Source of the DNA: Spirochaetales bacterium
GTDB taxonomy: Bacteria > Spirochaetota > Spirochaetia > DSM-27196 > SLAA01
Direction of reading: 5' to 3'
Length of the DNA: 45,813 nt
Assembly: GCA_007127105.1 (NCBI GenBank)
Contig: SLAA01000066.1
Span: forward strand, 1-45,813
Shown here: positions 33,673 through 41,663 of the stretch, piece after piece
How positions within the stretch are numbered: position 1 is the first letter of the stretch
Layout: every line of letters begins with the position of its first letter
Program-made: the position numbers and the translations under genes
The notes under the pieces: model-generated
Databases searched by the model: none
Told to the model about the DNA's origin: nothing
Seen by the model: the letters and a program-made list of their open reading frames with translations, nothing else

Positions 33673-34602
33673 ATGCGAACCGGAAACCACACAGCACGCC
33701 AGGCAGGCCTTCTCTGGACAGTTATGGCCCTGCTGCTTTCTATACTGCCATTAAGCGCACAAAACATGAACGAGCAAAGAGCCGAACTTGACCTCATGCA
33801 TGAGCGAGACGAACACCAAAGCATAGTTGAGCAGATTGACGCTACCCTGCACCGCGCCACACGAGGGAGAGAGCGTGCTGAGCTCTACTGGCGCCGCGCG
33901 CGGGCCGAGCTGAGCATCTCTGACCTGGGCCGCTACACCGGCGCCGTGAGTGACGATCAAGCCCTTGAGTTGCTCGAGCAAGCTGAGGATTTTGCCGAAC
34001 AGGCCATAGCCGAGGATCCGAGTCTTGCGCAGCCTTATTTCTGGAAGGCTGCCGCAATTGCCCAAAGGGGGCAGATTCGAGGGGTGCTGAACTCTTTGTT
34101 TATGGCGGGCGATGTCCGTGATGCGGCACTTGAATCCCTTGAACGCAACGCCGATTTGGGTGAGGTGCACTATCTCTTGGGGCAGCTTTACCGTGAACTA
34201 CCCGGCCGTCCACTATCTTTTGGGAACGCGGCATACTCGGTATCCTTTGGCCGCAAAGCGGTTGATCTTCACGAGCAGCGTTACAACTCGGCAGATCTAC
34301 CCTACCGCTACTACGACTACTACACCCAGCTTGCAAAGTCACTCAGGGCTCGCAACTGGAACTCGGGGCGTCGCACATCTCGCGCAAACACCATGCGCGG
34401 TGCGTACCAATCTGCGGCTAACAACTTTGAGCGCTACTCAAACTACGAAGCTACAGTGGACCTCAGGTCCGAGACCGACAGGCAGGAAGGCAAGCGCATC
34501 CTTGACTGGGTGATATCTGAGTTGGAGGCTAAGTCGAGCCTTACGGTGAGACAAAGGCGTAGTTTAGAGGAGGCTCGCGAGCTCGCGGCCGAACGCTGGT
34601 AA
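33673..34602 (+). CDS. Exported protein with TPR-like helical repeats
   Basis: A 309-residue protein with GGAGG before the ATG at 33673, 10 bp after the glutamate dehydrogenase stop. The N-terminal signal peptide (HTARQAGLLWTVMALLLSI, cleavage near LSA-QN) is followed by helical repeats: AELYWRRARAELSISDLGRY, ALELLEQAEDFAEQAIAEDP, LAQPYFWKAAAIAQRGQIRG, LGEVHYLLGQLYRELPGRP. These are tetratricopeptide-like, so a periplasmic scaffold role is likely. No enzyme motif is seen and no specific family is recognised. It probably shares a transcript with the dehydrogenase gene, though no functional link is evident. It converges with the PKS-locus methyltransferase gene, 11 bp away. Confidence 0.82.
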   Translation: MRTGNHTARQAGLLWTVMALLLSILPLSAQNMNEQRAELDLMHERDEHQSIVEQIDATLHRATRGRERAELYWRRARAELSISDLGRYTGAVSDDQALELLEQAEDFAEQAIAEDPSLAQPYFWKAAAIAQRGQIRGVLNSLFMAGDVRDAALESLERNADLGEVHYLLGQLYRELPGRPLSFGNAAYSVSFGRKAVDLHEQRYNSADLPYRYYDYYTQLAKSLRARNWNSGRRTSRANTMRGAYQSAANNFERYSNYEATVDLRSETDRQEGKRILDWVISELEAKSSLTVRQRRSLEEARELAAERW

Positions 34603-34613
34603 GCTCAGGGTAC

Positions 34614-35354
34614 TCACGCTTTGACCCGACCGAGGATAAAGACTCGGCCGGGTTCAATTCTCCCAACTCGAGCGCTTCCTGCCCAGGGGCTCTGGGCCAC
34701 CAGGCTCCTGAGCTCCGGTACCGCATAGGCTCGGCGGATGGAAAGCGCGCCGTCATGGGCGGCAAAGCTGTCACGCAACACCAGTGGTGCGAATGCTCGA
34801 AATGCGAGGTACGAACTGCGCGAACGCTCAAGATCATTGCACAGCATGAGCCCGCTACACATGTTCCTACTGAACTCAAGAAAGGCCATGAGCTGTTCTT
34901 CACGCAAATGATGCAGAAAATGATTGTTAATGATGTAGTCGTAAGGCGGGCCGTTCAGCTCAAAGACGGACCGCTCAAGCACACGTATAGAGTCAAAGCC
35001 CACACATGCCCGCCGGGCAAAGGCGGCAACACGCGGGTCGGCCTCGCAGCAGTCGACACTGGCCTGCACCCCAGCGGTCCGCTCCAATAGCCGTACCAGG
35101 TAGCGAGCAAGGTCCCCCCCGCCAGCGCCGACATCCAGTATCCGAGCCCGAGAAAGCCCGCGCCGCTGGAGGTCGCGAACAAGATAGCGGACAATGAGAA
35201 AGCGGACTCGTGAGAGAGAGTTGTTTATGAGCGGAAATTGCCGCAGGGTACGCCGTAACTGTCGCGCATCGCTGTCCGGTAGATCCATAAGCTCCGCATG
35301 GTAGACTTTGCGCGAGAGATCCGGCCACCACGGTGCGGCCTTTCGGCCATTCAT
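34614..35354 (-). CDS. Class I SAM methyltransferase of the type III PKS locus
   Basis: A 246-residue methyltransferase starting directly after the PKS stop (TAGATG), with GAGG inside the PKS 3' end, so it is translationally coupled to it. The SAM-binding motif is ILDVGAGGGDLARYLV; further on are VDCCEADPRVAAFARR, YDYIINNHFLHHL and LMLCNDLERS. Methyltransferases of this type directly beside a type III PKS and a flavoprotein are known from phenolic-lipid loci (for example the Streptomyces srs and Bacillus bps gene sets), where they methylate the phenolic product on O or C. A polyketide substrate is therefore the best inference. Confidence 0.88.
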   Translation of the reverse strand: MNGRKAAPWWPDLSRKVYHAELMDLPDSDARQLRRTLRQFPLINNSLSRVRFLIVRYLVRDLQRRGLSRARILDVGAGGGDLARYLVRLLERTAGVQASVDCCEADPRVAAFARRACVGFDSIRVLERSVFELNGPPYDYIINNHFLHHLREEQLMAFLEFSRNMCSGLMLCNDLERSRSSYLAFRAFAPLVLRDSFAAHDGALSIRRAYAVPELRSLVAQSPWAGSARVGRIEPGRVFILGRVKA

Positions 35355-36461
35355 CTATACAGCCTCGAGAATTGCCGACTCTACCGTGAGACCGGGGCCG
35401 AATGCGGCGGCAAAAATCAGTCCGGCATCACCCTCCTCCAGAATGCGCTTCAGCACAAAAAAGATTGTAGCCGAACTCATGTTCCCATACTCCCGTAGCA
35501 CCGCAAAAGAGTTGTCAAGGGCGCCGTCCTTAAGCTCGAGTGCTTTGGCTGCGCGGTCTAGAATAGCGCGGCCGCCAGGATGAATCGCCCAGGTTTGGAC
35601 ATCGTCACGTGTGTGTTCAACTTGAAGCAGAAGGTCATCGACCACCGTTGCAATATTCTTCTGAATGAATTTGGGCACATAGGCCGAAAGCCGCATGTCA
35701 AAAGCCTTGGAGCCAATTTTCCACGCCATGTCGGCAACACTGTTGTCAATAACCCGAGAAGCATAGCCATGCAGAGCCAAGGCGTTCCTCCCCTTTGTCA
35801 GGCCAGCCTCGGCAGTCATGAGGGTTGCGGTTACACCGTCGGCGAACAAGGCATTAGCAACCATGATGTCGGTCTCTGCCTTCAGTTGCAAGTGCAGCGA
35901 GCAGAGCTCGGCGTTGACAATGAGCACTCGCGCTGTTGGATCAGCGGTGCAGATACTGTGGCCAAGCTTCATGGCCGGAAAAGCGGCATAACACCCCATA
36001 AAGCCCAGATGAAACCTATGAAGCGAGGACGAAAGCGGAACTTGTTGCATAATATCAAAGTCGAAACCTGGTGCGGAGAAGCCAGTGCAACTGACCGTAA
36101 TCAGGTGGGTGATGCTGTGAGGGTCTATGCCGGGGCGTGAGTCAAGGAGTGTTCGCACCGCCTCGAGCGAGAGACTGCGAGCATGTTCAATGAACAGGTC
36201 GTTTCGCTGCTCCAGGCCCGGCTCGGGTTCGAGCTCTGCATTCCGAGCATAAAACTGGTACTCGGCAGGCTCTTTGTCATAGTCCTCAATTACGGTGTGG
36301 CGTTTATCAATTGCTGTGCCTTCATACACTCGGTTAAGAAAGCTCTTCTGTGCCTCGGTATATCGGGGCAACCGAGTAACAAACCGACGAGCAAAATCCT
36401 GTGTGTAGGATTTTCGTGGAACAGCGGTCGCGATATCTGTAATGTATACTGCTTTGTTCAT
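35355..36461 (-). CDS. Type III polyketide synthase (chalcone/stilbene synthase family)
   Basis: A 368-residue ketosynthase-like enzyme that extends an acyl-CoA starter with malonyl-CoA and cyclises the chain. The full catalytic triad is visible: Cys157 in GFMGCYAAF, His294 in WAIHPGGRAIL and Asn327 in YGNMSSAT; the N-terminal core has ITVSCTGFSAPGFDF. The residues resemble bacterial enzymes making alkylresorcinols, alkylpyrones or related phenols more than plant chalcone synthases, but the starter chain length cannot be read from sequence. The ATG at 36461 (MNKAVYITDIATAVP) is used; ATG 36470 is an alternative and neither has a good Shine-Dalgarno. It heads a two-gene operon with the methyltransferase and is divergent from the UbiE-like gene, with only about 50 bp between them. 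Confidence 0.95.
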   Translation of the reverse strand: MNKAVYITDIATAVPRKSYTQDFARRFVTRLPRYTEAQKSFLNRVYEGTAIDKRHTVIEDYDKEPAEYQFYARNAELEPEPGLEQRNDLFIEHARSLSLEAVRTLLDSRPGIDPHSITHLITVSCTGFSAPGFDFDIMQQVPLSSSLHRFHLGFMGCYAAFPAMKLGHSICTADPTARVLIVNAELCSLHLQLKAETDIMVANALFADGVTATLMTAEAGLTKGRNALALHGYASRVIDNSVADMAWKIGSKAFDMRLSAYVPKFIQKNIATVVDDLLLQVEHTRDDVQTWAIHPGGRAILDRAAKALELKDGALDNSFAVLREYGNMSSATIFFVLKRILEEGDAGLIFAAAFGPGLTVESAILEAV

Positions 36462-36510
36462 GTTTGACATAGACAGCAGTCTACAGTAGCTTCTCGCGAG
36501 GAACAAGCAG

Positions 36511-37308
36511 ATGAAAGCACGAAATCAGAAACATAACAGCGCTCCGAACGACACGGCGCAGTCCGATATTTTCACATCGGCCGAGTCCAAGCGAAACTAC
36601 AACCGGCTTCTCTTTAGCACCGTGGCTCCACGCTACACGACCGCAACCCGGGTACTGTCCTTTGGTCGGGATCAGGGATGGAAGCGCGATCTGTTGAAGG
36701 AGTGTGAGCAACGTTTCTCCGACGCCGATACACGCAGCGGCGCTGGCATGCGCATTCTTGACCTTGCGTGTGGAACCGGGGATCTTACGCTGGCGCTGGC
36801 CGAGCGTTTTCCGCAGGCCGAGGTGCTGGGGGCGGATCTTAATCCTGAGATGTTGGCCGAGGCCGAGCGTCGGCTACAGGCCTGTCATGGGAACGTTCGC
36901 TTTATTGAAGCAGACATGGGATCACTTCCCTTCGAAGCCGATCATTTCAGGCTCATCACCGCAGGGTACGCGCTGCGCAATGCGCCGGATTTGTCACATA
37001 CACTTCAGGAGATATCCCGGGTACTGCAGCCGGACGGACTGCTTGCGATACTGGAATTCTCACGGTCTCCGGCACCAGCTCTTAGCTGCCTCTCAATCGC
37101 TCTGCTGCGCTTCTGGGGCAGTCTTTGGGGCTTACTCCTCCATGGAGATCCCTCGGTGTACGGCTACATAGCACGAAGTCTGGCCCACTATCCGGACCGC
37201 ACGCGTTTCGACGAGCTTCTGACAGAGTACGGTTTCGGTCACCCGGATCGCCGACTTCGAATGCTTGGTCTGTTGGAGTTATGTTTCACTCACGGTACTT
37301 CCCGATAA
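36511..37308 (+). CDS. UbiE/MenG-like methyltransferase
   Basis: A 265-residue SAM methyltransferase of the UbiE/MenG/COQ5 type. It has the family N-terminal signature FSTVAPRYTTATRVLSFGRD, the SAM motif ILDLACGTGDLTLALAE, ADLNPEMLAEAERR, an ITAGYALRNAPDL block that matches the UbiE GFGLRN motif, and LAILEFSR. UbiE-type enzymes C-methylate benzoquinol or naphthoquinol rings of respiratory quinones. Here it lies divergent from a type III PKS and convergent with a flavin monooxygenase, and no other quinone genes are visible, so it may methylate the polyketide-derived ring; a housekeeping menaquinone role is the alternative. ATG has GAGGAA upstream. Its 3' end overlaps the monooxygenase gene by 30 bp. 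Confidence 0.88.
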   Translation: MKARNQKHNSAPNDTAQSDIFTSAESKRNYNRLLFSTVAPRYTTATRVLSFGRDQGWKRDLLKECEQRFSDADTRSGAGMRILDLACGTGDLTLALAERFPQAEVLGADLNPEMLAEAERRLQACHGNVRFIEADMGSLPFEADHFRLITAGYALRNAPDLSHTLQEISRVLQPDGLLAILEFSRSPAPALSCLSIALLRFWGSLWGLLLHGDPSVYGYIARSLAHYPDRTRFDELLTEYGFGHPDRRLRMLGLLELCFTHGTSR

Positions 37309-38616
37309 AACATGCATAGCACGCCGATATGGGATAGTTCGCATTGCAAAATGTGAAGCCAGGTGTTTCTGCAGTGGGGAGTTGAGGGCCGCTTGAATAA
37401 GAGTGCTGCGAAGGCCTGAGCCTATGCGACCACGGAGTGAACCTATATGGGTGCCAATTCCCGCCCGCGATGCTGCAGACGAGCCGGACCGTACTCGAGC
37501 CCTGGAGTACACTTTTCGGGCCTGCTCCAAGGACAGGATCCTTTCACCGGACGTCGAGCAGTGTGCTGCCTTCGACGATACCGCCGCGTTCGAAACCCGC
37601 AGGAGGGAGCTGAGTAACTCAGACAGGAGTTCGGCATCCGCGATGCCGGAGTTCATCCCTTGCCCGCCTATGGGAGACATCGCATGCAGTGCATCTCCCG
37701 CAAGAAAGCACCTTCCGACCGCCGCCGCAGCGGCTATGCGTCTTACAGGTTGAAATGTGCTTCTCCAGGAGCAATCCTCACTGTGCAGGGTGAATCCGCT
37801 CCGCTCATAGACCAGGTGTTCAAGCGTCGCCAGATTATCAATTGGTTCCCTGGAAAGGTCCTTGGAGATTTTTTTGGAGAGGCCTGTGGAAAGCTGCGCA
37901 ATCCAACGTCTTCTTCCCGCTGGCAACGGGAAGGACTCAACCGCACCGGAGCTCGTAAACCACAAGTGTGCGTCTGCCCCAAGCGAGCTCCGATCATGAA
38001 AGTCACCCATTACAAAGTGATATGGCATGTAGCGCGGTGGGGAGGCCAGACCAAGCTGCGCGGCTAACCCTCCACGGAAGCCGTCGGCGCACACAACGTA
38101 CTCGGAATGCAGTTCGGCGGTGTCTGAGGATACCGAGTGCGTGCCTTCCAGGACACCACCTCCAGTTCGCCGCAGACCTATTCGCACCGACTCCTGGGCT
38201 TTGTCTGCTTCAGACAAGTTCTCTACAGTCCACCCTTCGTGCACCACAATACCATGCTCCTTGAGGTACCGCAGAAGCAACTCCTCGGTATCTGCCTGGG
38301 GGAGTACCAGTATATATGGATGGCGACCCGATATTTCGGAGAAGCCCAGACGACCGAGTTTGCGATAGGCGTTATGCACATACGCTGCCCGTACCATCAC
38401 TCCCCGTTCAAGCATCGCCGTATCAAGTCCAATTCGACCAAATATTTCAAGTGAGGCTGGTGTGACCCCTATTGCGCGGGACCCCTCGGGCCGCTCCATC
38501 CGCCGTTCCACGAGAATTGGGGTCACGCCCTGCTCCGCGCATAGGGCCGCAACAGTCATTCCGACTGGGCCCGCGCCGACCACAACCATTTGCTCCATAG
38601 GGAAGAATGTAGCCAT
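37279..38616 (-). CDS. FAD-dependent aromatic monooxygenase
   Basis: A 445-residue flavoprotein of the p-hydroxybenzoate hydroxylase superfamily. It has the dinucleotide motif VVVGAGPVGMTVAALCAEQG with the ERR end of the first fold, ADGFRGGLA (the DG motif) and CFLAGDALHAMSPIGGQGMNSGIADA (the second FAD motif). Such enzymes hydroxylate phenols using NAD(P)H and oxygen; in type III PKS phenolic-lipid loci an analogous flavoprotein (SrsC-like) oxidises the ring to a quinone precursor. The ATG at 38616 is used, with ATG 38598 as an alternative. The 3' end overlaps the UbiE-like gene by 30 bp, and the 5' end is divergent from sppA. Requirement for oxygen would indicate an aerobic or microaerobic lifestyle, if the inference is right. 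Confidence 0.9.
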   Translation of the reverse strand: MATFFPMEQMVVVGAGPVGMTVAALCAEQGVTPILVERRMERPEGSRAIGVTPASLEIFGRIGLDTAMLERGVMVRAAYVHNAYRKLGRLGFSEISGRHPYILVLPQADTEELLLRYLKEHGIVVHEGWTVENLSEADKAQESVRIGLRRTGGGVLEGTHSVSSDTAELHSEYVVCADGFRGGLAAQLGLASPPRYMPYHFVMGDFHDRSSLGADAHLWFTSSGAVESFPLPAGRRRWIAQLSTGLSKKISKDLSREPIDNLATLEHLVYERSGFTLHSEDCSWRSTFQPVRRIAAAAAVGRCFLAGDALHAMSPIGGQGMNSGIADAELLSELLSSLLRVSNAAVSSKAAHCSTSGERILSLEQARKVYSRARVRSGSSAASRAGIGTHIGSLRGRIGSGLRSTLIQAALNSPLQKHLASHFAMRTIPYRRAMHVLSGSTVSET

Positions 38617-38667
38617 GATTAACCACTCAGGCTATACTAACCATCACATTCCCAAAGGAGCATCTTT

Positions 38668-40329
38668 GTGCGTTACCTTGAAATACGCCTTGCGGGCAGT
38701 CTTCGTGACACCGGCCCACTGGTGCCAGGCATAGCTCCCCCAAGCTCACAGGAGGCGTTTCGGTACGACCGTTTTCTGGAAACTGTACAGAGGGTTATCC
38801 GATCCCGCAGAATTCAACGTGTGTGCCTCCGCTGTGAGCCTGGTTTTGCCAAATCCGGGTACGCGGGTCTTCAAGCAATACGACGAGAACTCGAGCGCAT
38901 TCGCAACGCCGGGAAGGAACTGGAGTTTTATGCCATGGAGTATGGCGCTGGTGAGTTGTACTTGGCCTCGGTTTGTGACTCCCGCTATATACACCCACTT
39001 GGCTCCTTCTCTCTGCTGGGTTTAGCCTCCGAACTCTTGTTCTTTCGCAAACTGCTTGCCGAAAGCAAGATCGGAATTGAGGTATTCCGCCGTGGACGCT
39101 ACAAATCTGCCGCCGACTCCCTGAAACACGACCGAATAGACCCTCTCAGCAAGGAACAGTACGACGAACTGCAGCGCCAGCGCTGGGAGACCATAGCTAT
39201 GCGATCCGCCGAGGCCCTGAGAAAGCCCACAAAAAACATTGAGTCGGTAGTTGAGCGCGGCGTGATCTCGGCGGCCGAGGCTGTGGAGAGGGGCTTTTGT
39301 ACCGCTCTCACGACACCTCCCGAGTTGCAGGCTAAACGCTCCGCAGCAAAGGAGAAACCTTCCAAAGCGGTGCGCCTGAAGGGCCGTTACGGGCGTGGCA
39401 AGCGAATTGCTGTGCTCTGTTTTGAGGGCGCGATTATTGACGGGCGGTCGCGGCGCCTTCCCCTTATGGGTCAGGCCGTCGGCGATGAAAGCTTCAGTGC
39501 CTACATAGAAAAACTGCGCAAGAATCGACGAATCGCGGGAGTCGTCCTGCGCATTAATTCCGGTGGCGGATCTGCCACTGCGTCTGAGAACATCTACAAA
39601 GCACTTCAACGGCTGGCTATGGAGAAACCTCTCTACGCATCCATGGGCACGGTGGCGGCATCCGGTGGTTACTGGATCTCGCTTGCCGCCCAGCGCTGCT
39701 TTGCCGAAAGCCTAACCGTTACCGGCTCCATAGGAGTCATTCGCATTTTGGTGAACCTGCGTGACATGCTCCGGCGTTTTGGAATCTCGGTATCCACCCT
39801 CAAGACGCACCCATCGGCTGACTTCCCAAGCTCGCTGCGGAAGCCCAACAGCGACGAACGTCGAATGCTGGAAGAGGAGATGGACAGAATCTACCAAGCA
39901 TTTATCGCTCGCACAGCGGAGGCCCGCAAACGACCCCCTGCCGAGATCGCGTCGCTTGCTGAGGGTCGTGTTTGGTCCGGACATGATGCGGTGCGCCTCG
40001 GACTCGTGGATGAACTCGGCGGACTCCCAGATGCCATTGAGGGTCTTCGTCGTTCACTGGGTATTCGATCAGCCCGAGTTGAGTTTTATCCTCGCATTCG
40101 CCGGACTTTTGTGCAAAGACTGCTGAGCAGCAGTGGAGCTAGGTCTGGGGTCGATCCTGGAGCTCGTATGGATTTCGATATCGGCGGCTGCGTGGCAGAT
40201 GTTGCGACCTTCTTTGCCCGTCCAATGCCAATCGAGCCGGATATGCTGGTTCAAACGGCCGTCCGTGAGTTGGGGTCACACCTACTCCACAACCCTGCAG
40301 CCCTCAATGTTGTCAATCAAGACCGGTAG
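38668..40329 (+). CDS. sppA: Signal peptide peptidase SppA, 67K type without membrane anchor
   Basis: A 553-residue serine protease with two tandem SppA domains, which degrades released signal peptides. The catalytic Lys is K146 in RRGRYKSAADSL (first domain) and the nucleophile Ser332 in VAASGGYW (second domain), matching the Ser-Lys dyad of E. coli SppA. The second domain also shows RINSGGGSATASENIY and LTVTGSIGVIRI. Unlike E. coli SppA, the N-terminus (MRYLEIRLAGSLRD) has no transmembrane segment or signal peptide, so it may be cytoplasmic or peripherally bound. GTG start at 38668 with AAAGGAG at ideal spacing, which leaves little doubt about it. Its 3' end overlaps a small convergent gene by 48 bp. 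Confidence 0.93.
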   Translation: MRYLEIRLAGSLRDTGPLVPGIAPPSSQEAFRYDRFLETVQRVIRSRRIQRVCLRCEPGFAKSGYAGLQAIRRELERIRNAGKELEFYAMEYGAGELYLASVCDSRYIHPLGSFSLLGLASELLFFRKLLAESKIGIEVFRRGRYKSAADSLKHDRIDPLSKEQYDELQRQRWETIAMRSAEALRKPTKNIESVVERGVISAAEAVERGFCTALTTPPELQAKRSAAKEKPSKAVRLKGRYGRGKRIAVLCFEGAIIDGRSRRLPLMGQAVGDESFSAYIEKLRKNRRIAGVVLRINSGGGSATASENIYKALQRLAMEKPLYASMGTVAASGGYWISLAAQRCFAESLTVTGSIGVIRILVNLRDMLRRFGISVSTLKTHPSADFPSSLRKPNSDERRMLEEEMDRIYQAFIARTAEARKRPPAEIASLAEGRVWSGHDAVRLGLVDELGGLPDAIEGLRRSLGIRSARVEFYPRIRRTFVQRLLSSSGARSGVDPGARMDFDIGGCVADVATFFARPMPIEPDMLVQTAVRELGSHLLHNPAALNVVNQDR

Positions 40330-40530
40330 ACCAAAGAGTTCATACCGTCCGAGATAGTCTTCGCGGCCCTCTGGCAGCTCTCCCAAACGAGCTCTGTAGT
40401 CCTGAATGCGACGATAGGTGACTACAGACATAACAACCTGCCCACACGGCTCACCGGCTTCATGGCGGGCCTGCATCTGGCTGTAGATTGATAGTATCAG
40501 CTCCTCCGCGCGCGGTTCGTTGTTCTGCAT
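40282..40530 (-). CDS. Small protein of unknown function, overlapping sppA end
   Basis: An 82-residue frame with AAGGAG three nt before its ATG, which is short but good support for a real gene. The product is soluble and mildly acidic, with MSVVTYRRIQDYRARLGELPEGREDYLGRY as its central part (only fragments are informative) and LFGLPVLIDNIEGCRVVE at the C-terminus. No family is recognised. Its last 48 bp overlap the end of sppA on the other strand, so the two messages are antisense at their 3' ends. Its start is divergent from the Nudix gene by 56 bp. Confidence 0.6.
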   Translation of the reverse strand: MQNNEPRAEELILSIYSQMQARHEAGEPCGQVVMSVVTYRRIQDYRARLGELPEGREDYLGRYELFGLPVLIDNIEGCRVVE

Positions 40531-40586
40531 AGGCTCCTTGCCAATAATCTACAACATCAGTACCCTGCTGGGCGACGGGGGTTACT

Positions 40587-41150
40587 ATGAGTTTTGTCGA
40601 ATTACCCGAAGTCGAGAGCGACTGGAGCACTCTCCCGGTCACCGACGAAGCGGTATTGTGTTTTATCACGGTGAAGGATCAGATTCTGCTCATTCATAAG
40701 CTGCGTGGCTTGGGCGCAGGCAAAGTTAACGGCCCAGGAGGCCGGCTCGAAGATGGGGAGAGCTACTTTGACGCCGCCATCCGCGAGACAGAGGAGGAAG
40801 TTGGCCTGACCCCGCGCGAACTCATTCCCATTACCCGCCTTCATTTCCGCTTTCAGGACGGTTACAATCTGCGGGCTCTCGTCTTCCGTGCCTACGACTA
40901 CCGCGGCTCGCTGATCTCAACTCCGGAAGCAGTCCCCTTCTGGTGCGCAACTGCCGAGATCCCTTATGACCGTATGTGGGAAGATGACCGCCACTGGTTA
41001 CCTCGCGCTCTTAACGGTGAGTACCTTAATACTCGCTTCACCTTCGACGGCGACCGCATGCTGGACAAGCACATTAGCGTTGTCCCCCCAGAGAGCCTGG
41101 TTCACGACAGCTTTTCTTGCTCAGAAGCTCGTGCAAGCACAAAGAGATAG
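40587..41150 (+). CDS. Nudix hydrolase, MTH1-like nucleotide sanitiser
   Basis: A 187-residue Nudix protein. The Nudix box GRLEDGESYFDAAIRETEEEVGL fits Gx5Ex7REUxEExGU exactly. The sequence around it resembles human MTH1/NUDT1 more than E. coli MutT: KLRGLGAGKVNGPGGRLEDG beside the box and IPYDRMWEDDRHWLPRAL later, the latter matching the MTH1 segment with MWPDD/YWFP. MTH1 hydrolyses 8-oxo-dGTP and 2-hydroxy-dATP, so oxidised-nucleotide clearance is the likely role. GGGGG lies just before the ATG. Its final 49 bp overlap the convergent adenosyltransferase gene. Confidence 0.9.
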   Translation: MSFVELPEVESDWSTLPVTDEAVLCFITVKDQILLIHKLRGLGAGKVNGPGGRLEDGESYFDAAIRETEEEVGLTPRELIPITRLHFRFQDGYNLRALVFRAYDYRGSLISTPEAVPFWCATAEIPYDRMWEDDRHWLPRALNGEYLNTRFTFDGDRMLDKHISVVPPESLVHDSFSCSEARASTKR

Positions 41151-41644
41151 TCCGACAGTCGGTTTAGGTAGTTCTGTGACTCGGCAAGATTACTCATGCG
41201 TCGTTCGCGCACGCAGCGGACAATGCTCCGCTCAGCCCGTCGGCAGACCGTTCGCGCAACGTCTATAAGCGCTGAACGTCGTTGCTCTCCCGGGGTAATG
41301 AACTGTCGTCCAATCTCGGTTCGATCGAGTAAACGCTTGAGGTGCAACTCAATAGTTTCTATGTCGCTGGGCTCAACTTTACGAATTTTTTTATAGAGGG
41401 GATCACCGGATGGAGTTGCTACCTGAGCCCCTATCTTGAAAAGGACCTGCTGCGCCTCAAAAATACTGTCACCGGCATGCAGTTCTCCAAGTTCGGCCCG
41501 CACAACACCAAGAGAGGCGGTCAACTCATCGACATCGCCCAAGGCTTCAAACAACATGTCGTGTTTTGAACGCCGTTCACCGTTGTAGAGACCGCTTTCG
41601 CCCCTGTCACCCCCGCGGGTAGTGACCTTGTTGAACTCGATCAT
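41102..41644 (-). CDS. ATP:cob(I)alamin adenosyltransferase, PduO type
   Basis: A 180-residue enzyme that makes adenosylcobalamin from cob(I)alamin and ATP. The N-terminal signature KVTTRGGDRGESGLYNGERRSKHD is the ATP-binding TRGGDxGxT motif of PduO/MMAB, with Ser in place of Thr; the core blocks LGDVDELTASLGVVRAE and FITPGEQRRSALIDVARTVCRRAER and the end LNRLSDYLFVLAR all match. I use ATG 41644 (MIEFNKVTTRGG); the frame is open upstream to 41707 but that region overlaps the sigma factor gene. It lies 19 nt after the sigma factor stop on the same strand. The role implies B12-dependent metabolism in the host, with the substrate pathway not visible here. Confidence 0.92.
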   Translation of the reverse strand: MIEFNKVTTRGGDRGESGLYNGERRSKHDMLFEALGDVDELTASLGVVRAELGELHAGDSIFEAQQVLFKIGAQVATPSGDPLYKKIRKVEPSDIETIELHLKRLLDRTEIGRQFITPGEQRRSALIDVARTVCRRAERSIVRCVRERRMSNLAESQNYLNRLSDYLFVLARASEQEKLS

Positions 41645-41663
41645 GTGCTCGTACCAAAGGCTC

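Noticed and set aside
34603-34613. Terminator sought between the convergent TPR-like and methyltransferase genes
   Set aside because: Only 11 bp separate the genes and no stem-loop with a T-run is visible.
35580-36140. 186-codon plus-strand frame opposite the type III PKS
   Set aside because: Shadow of the PKS coding sequence; no supporting signals.
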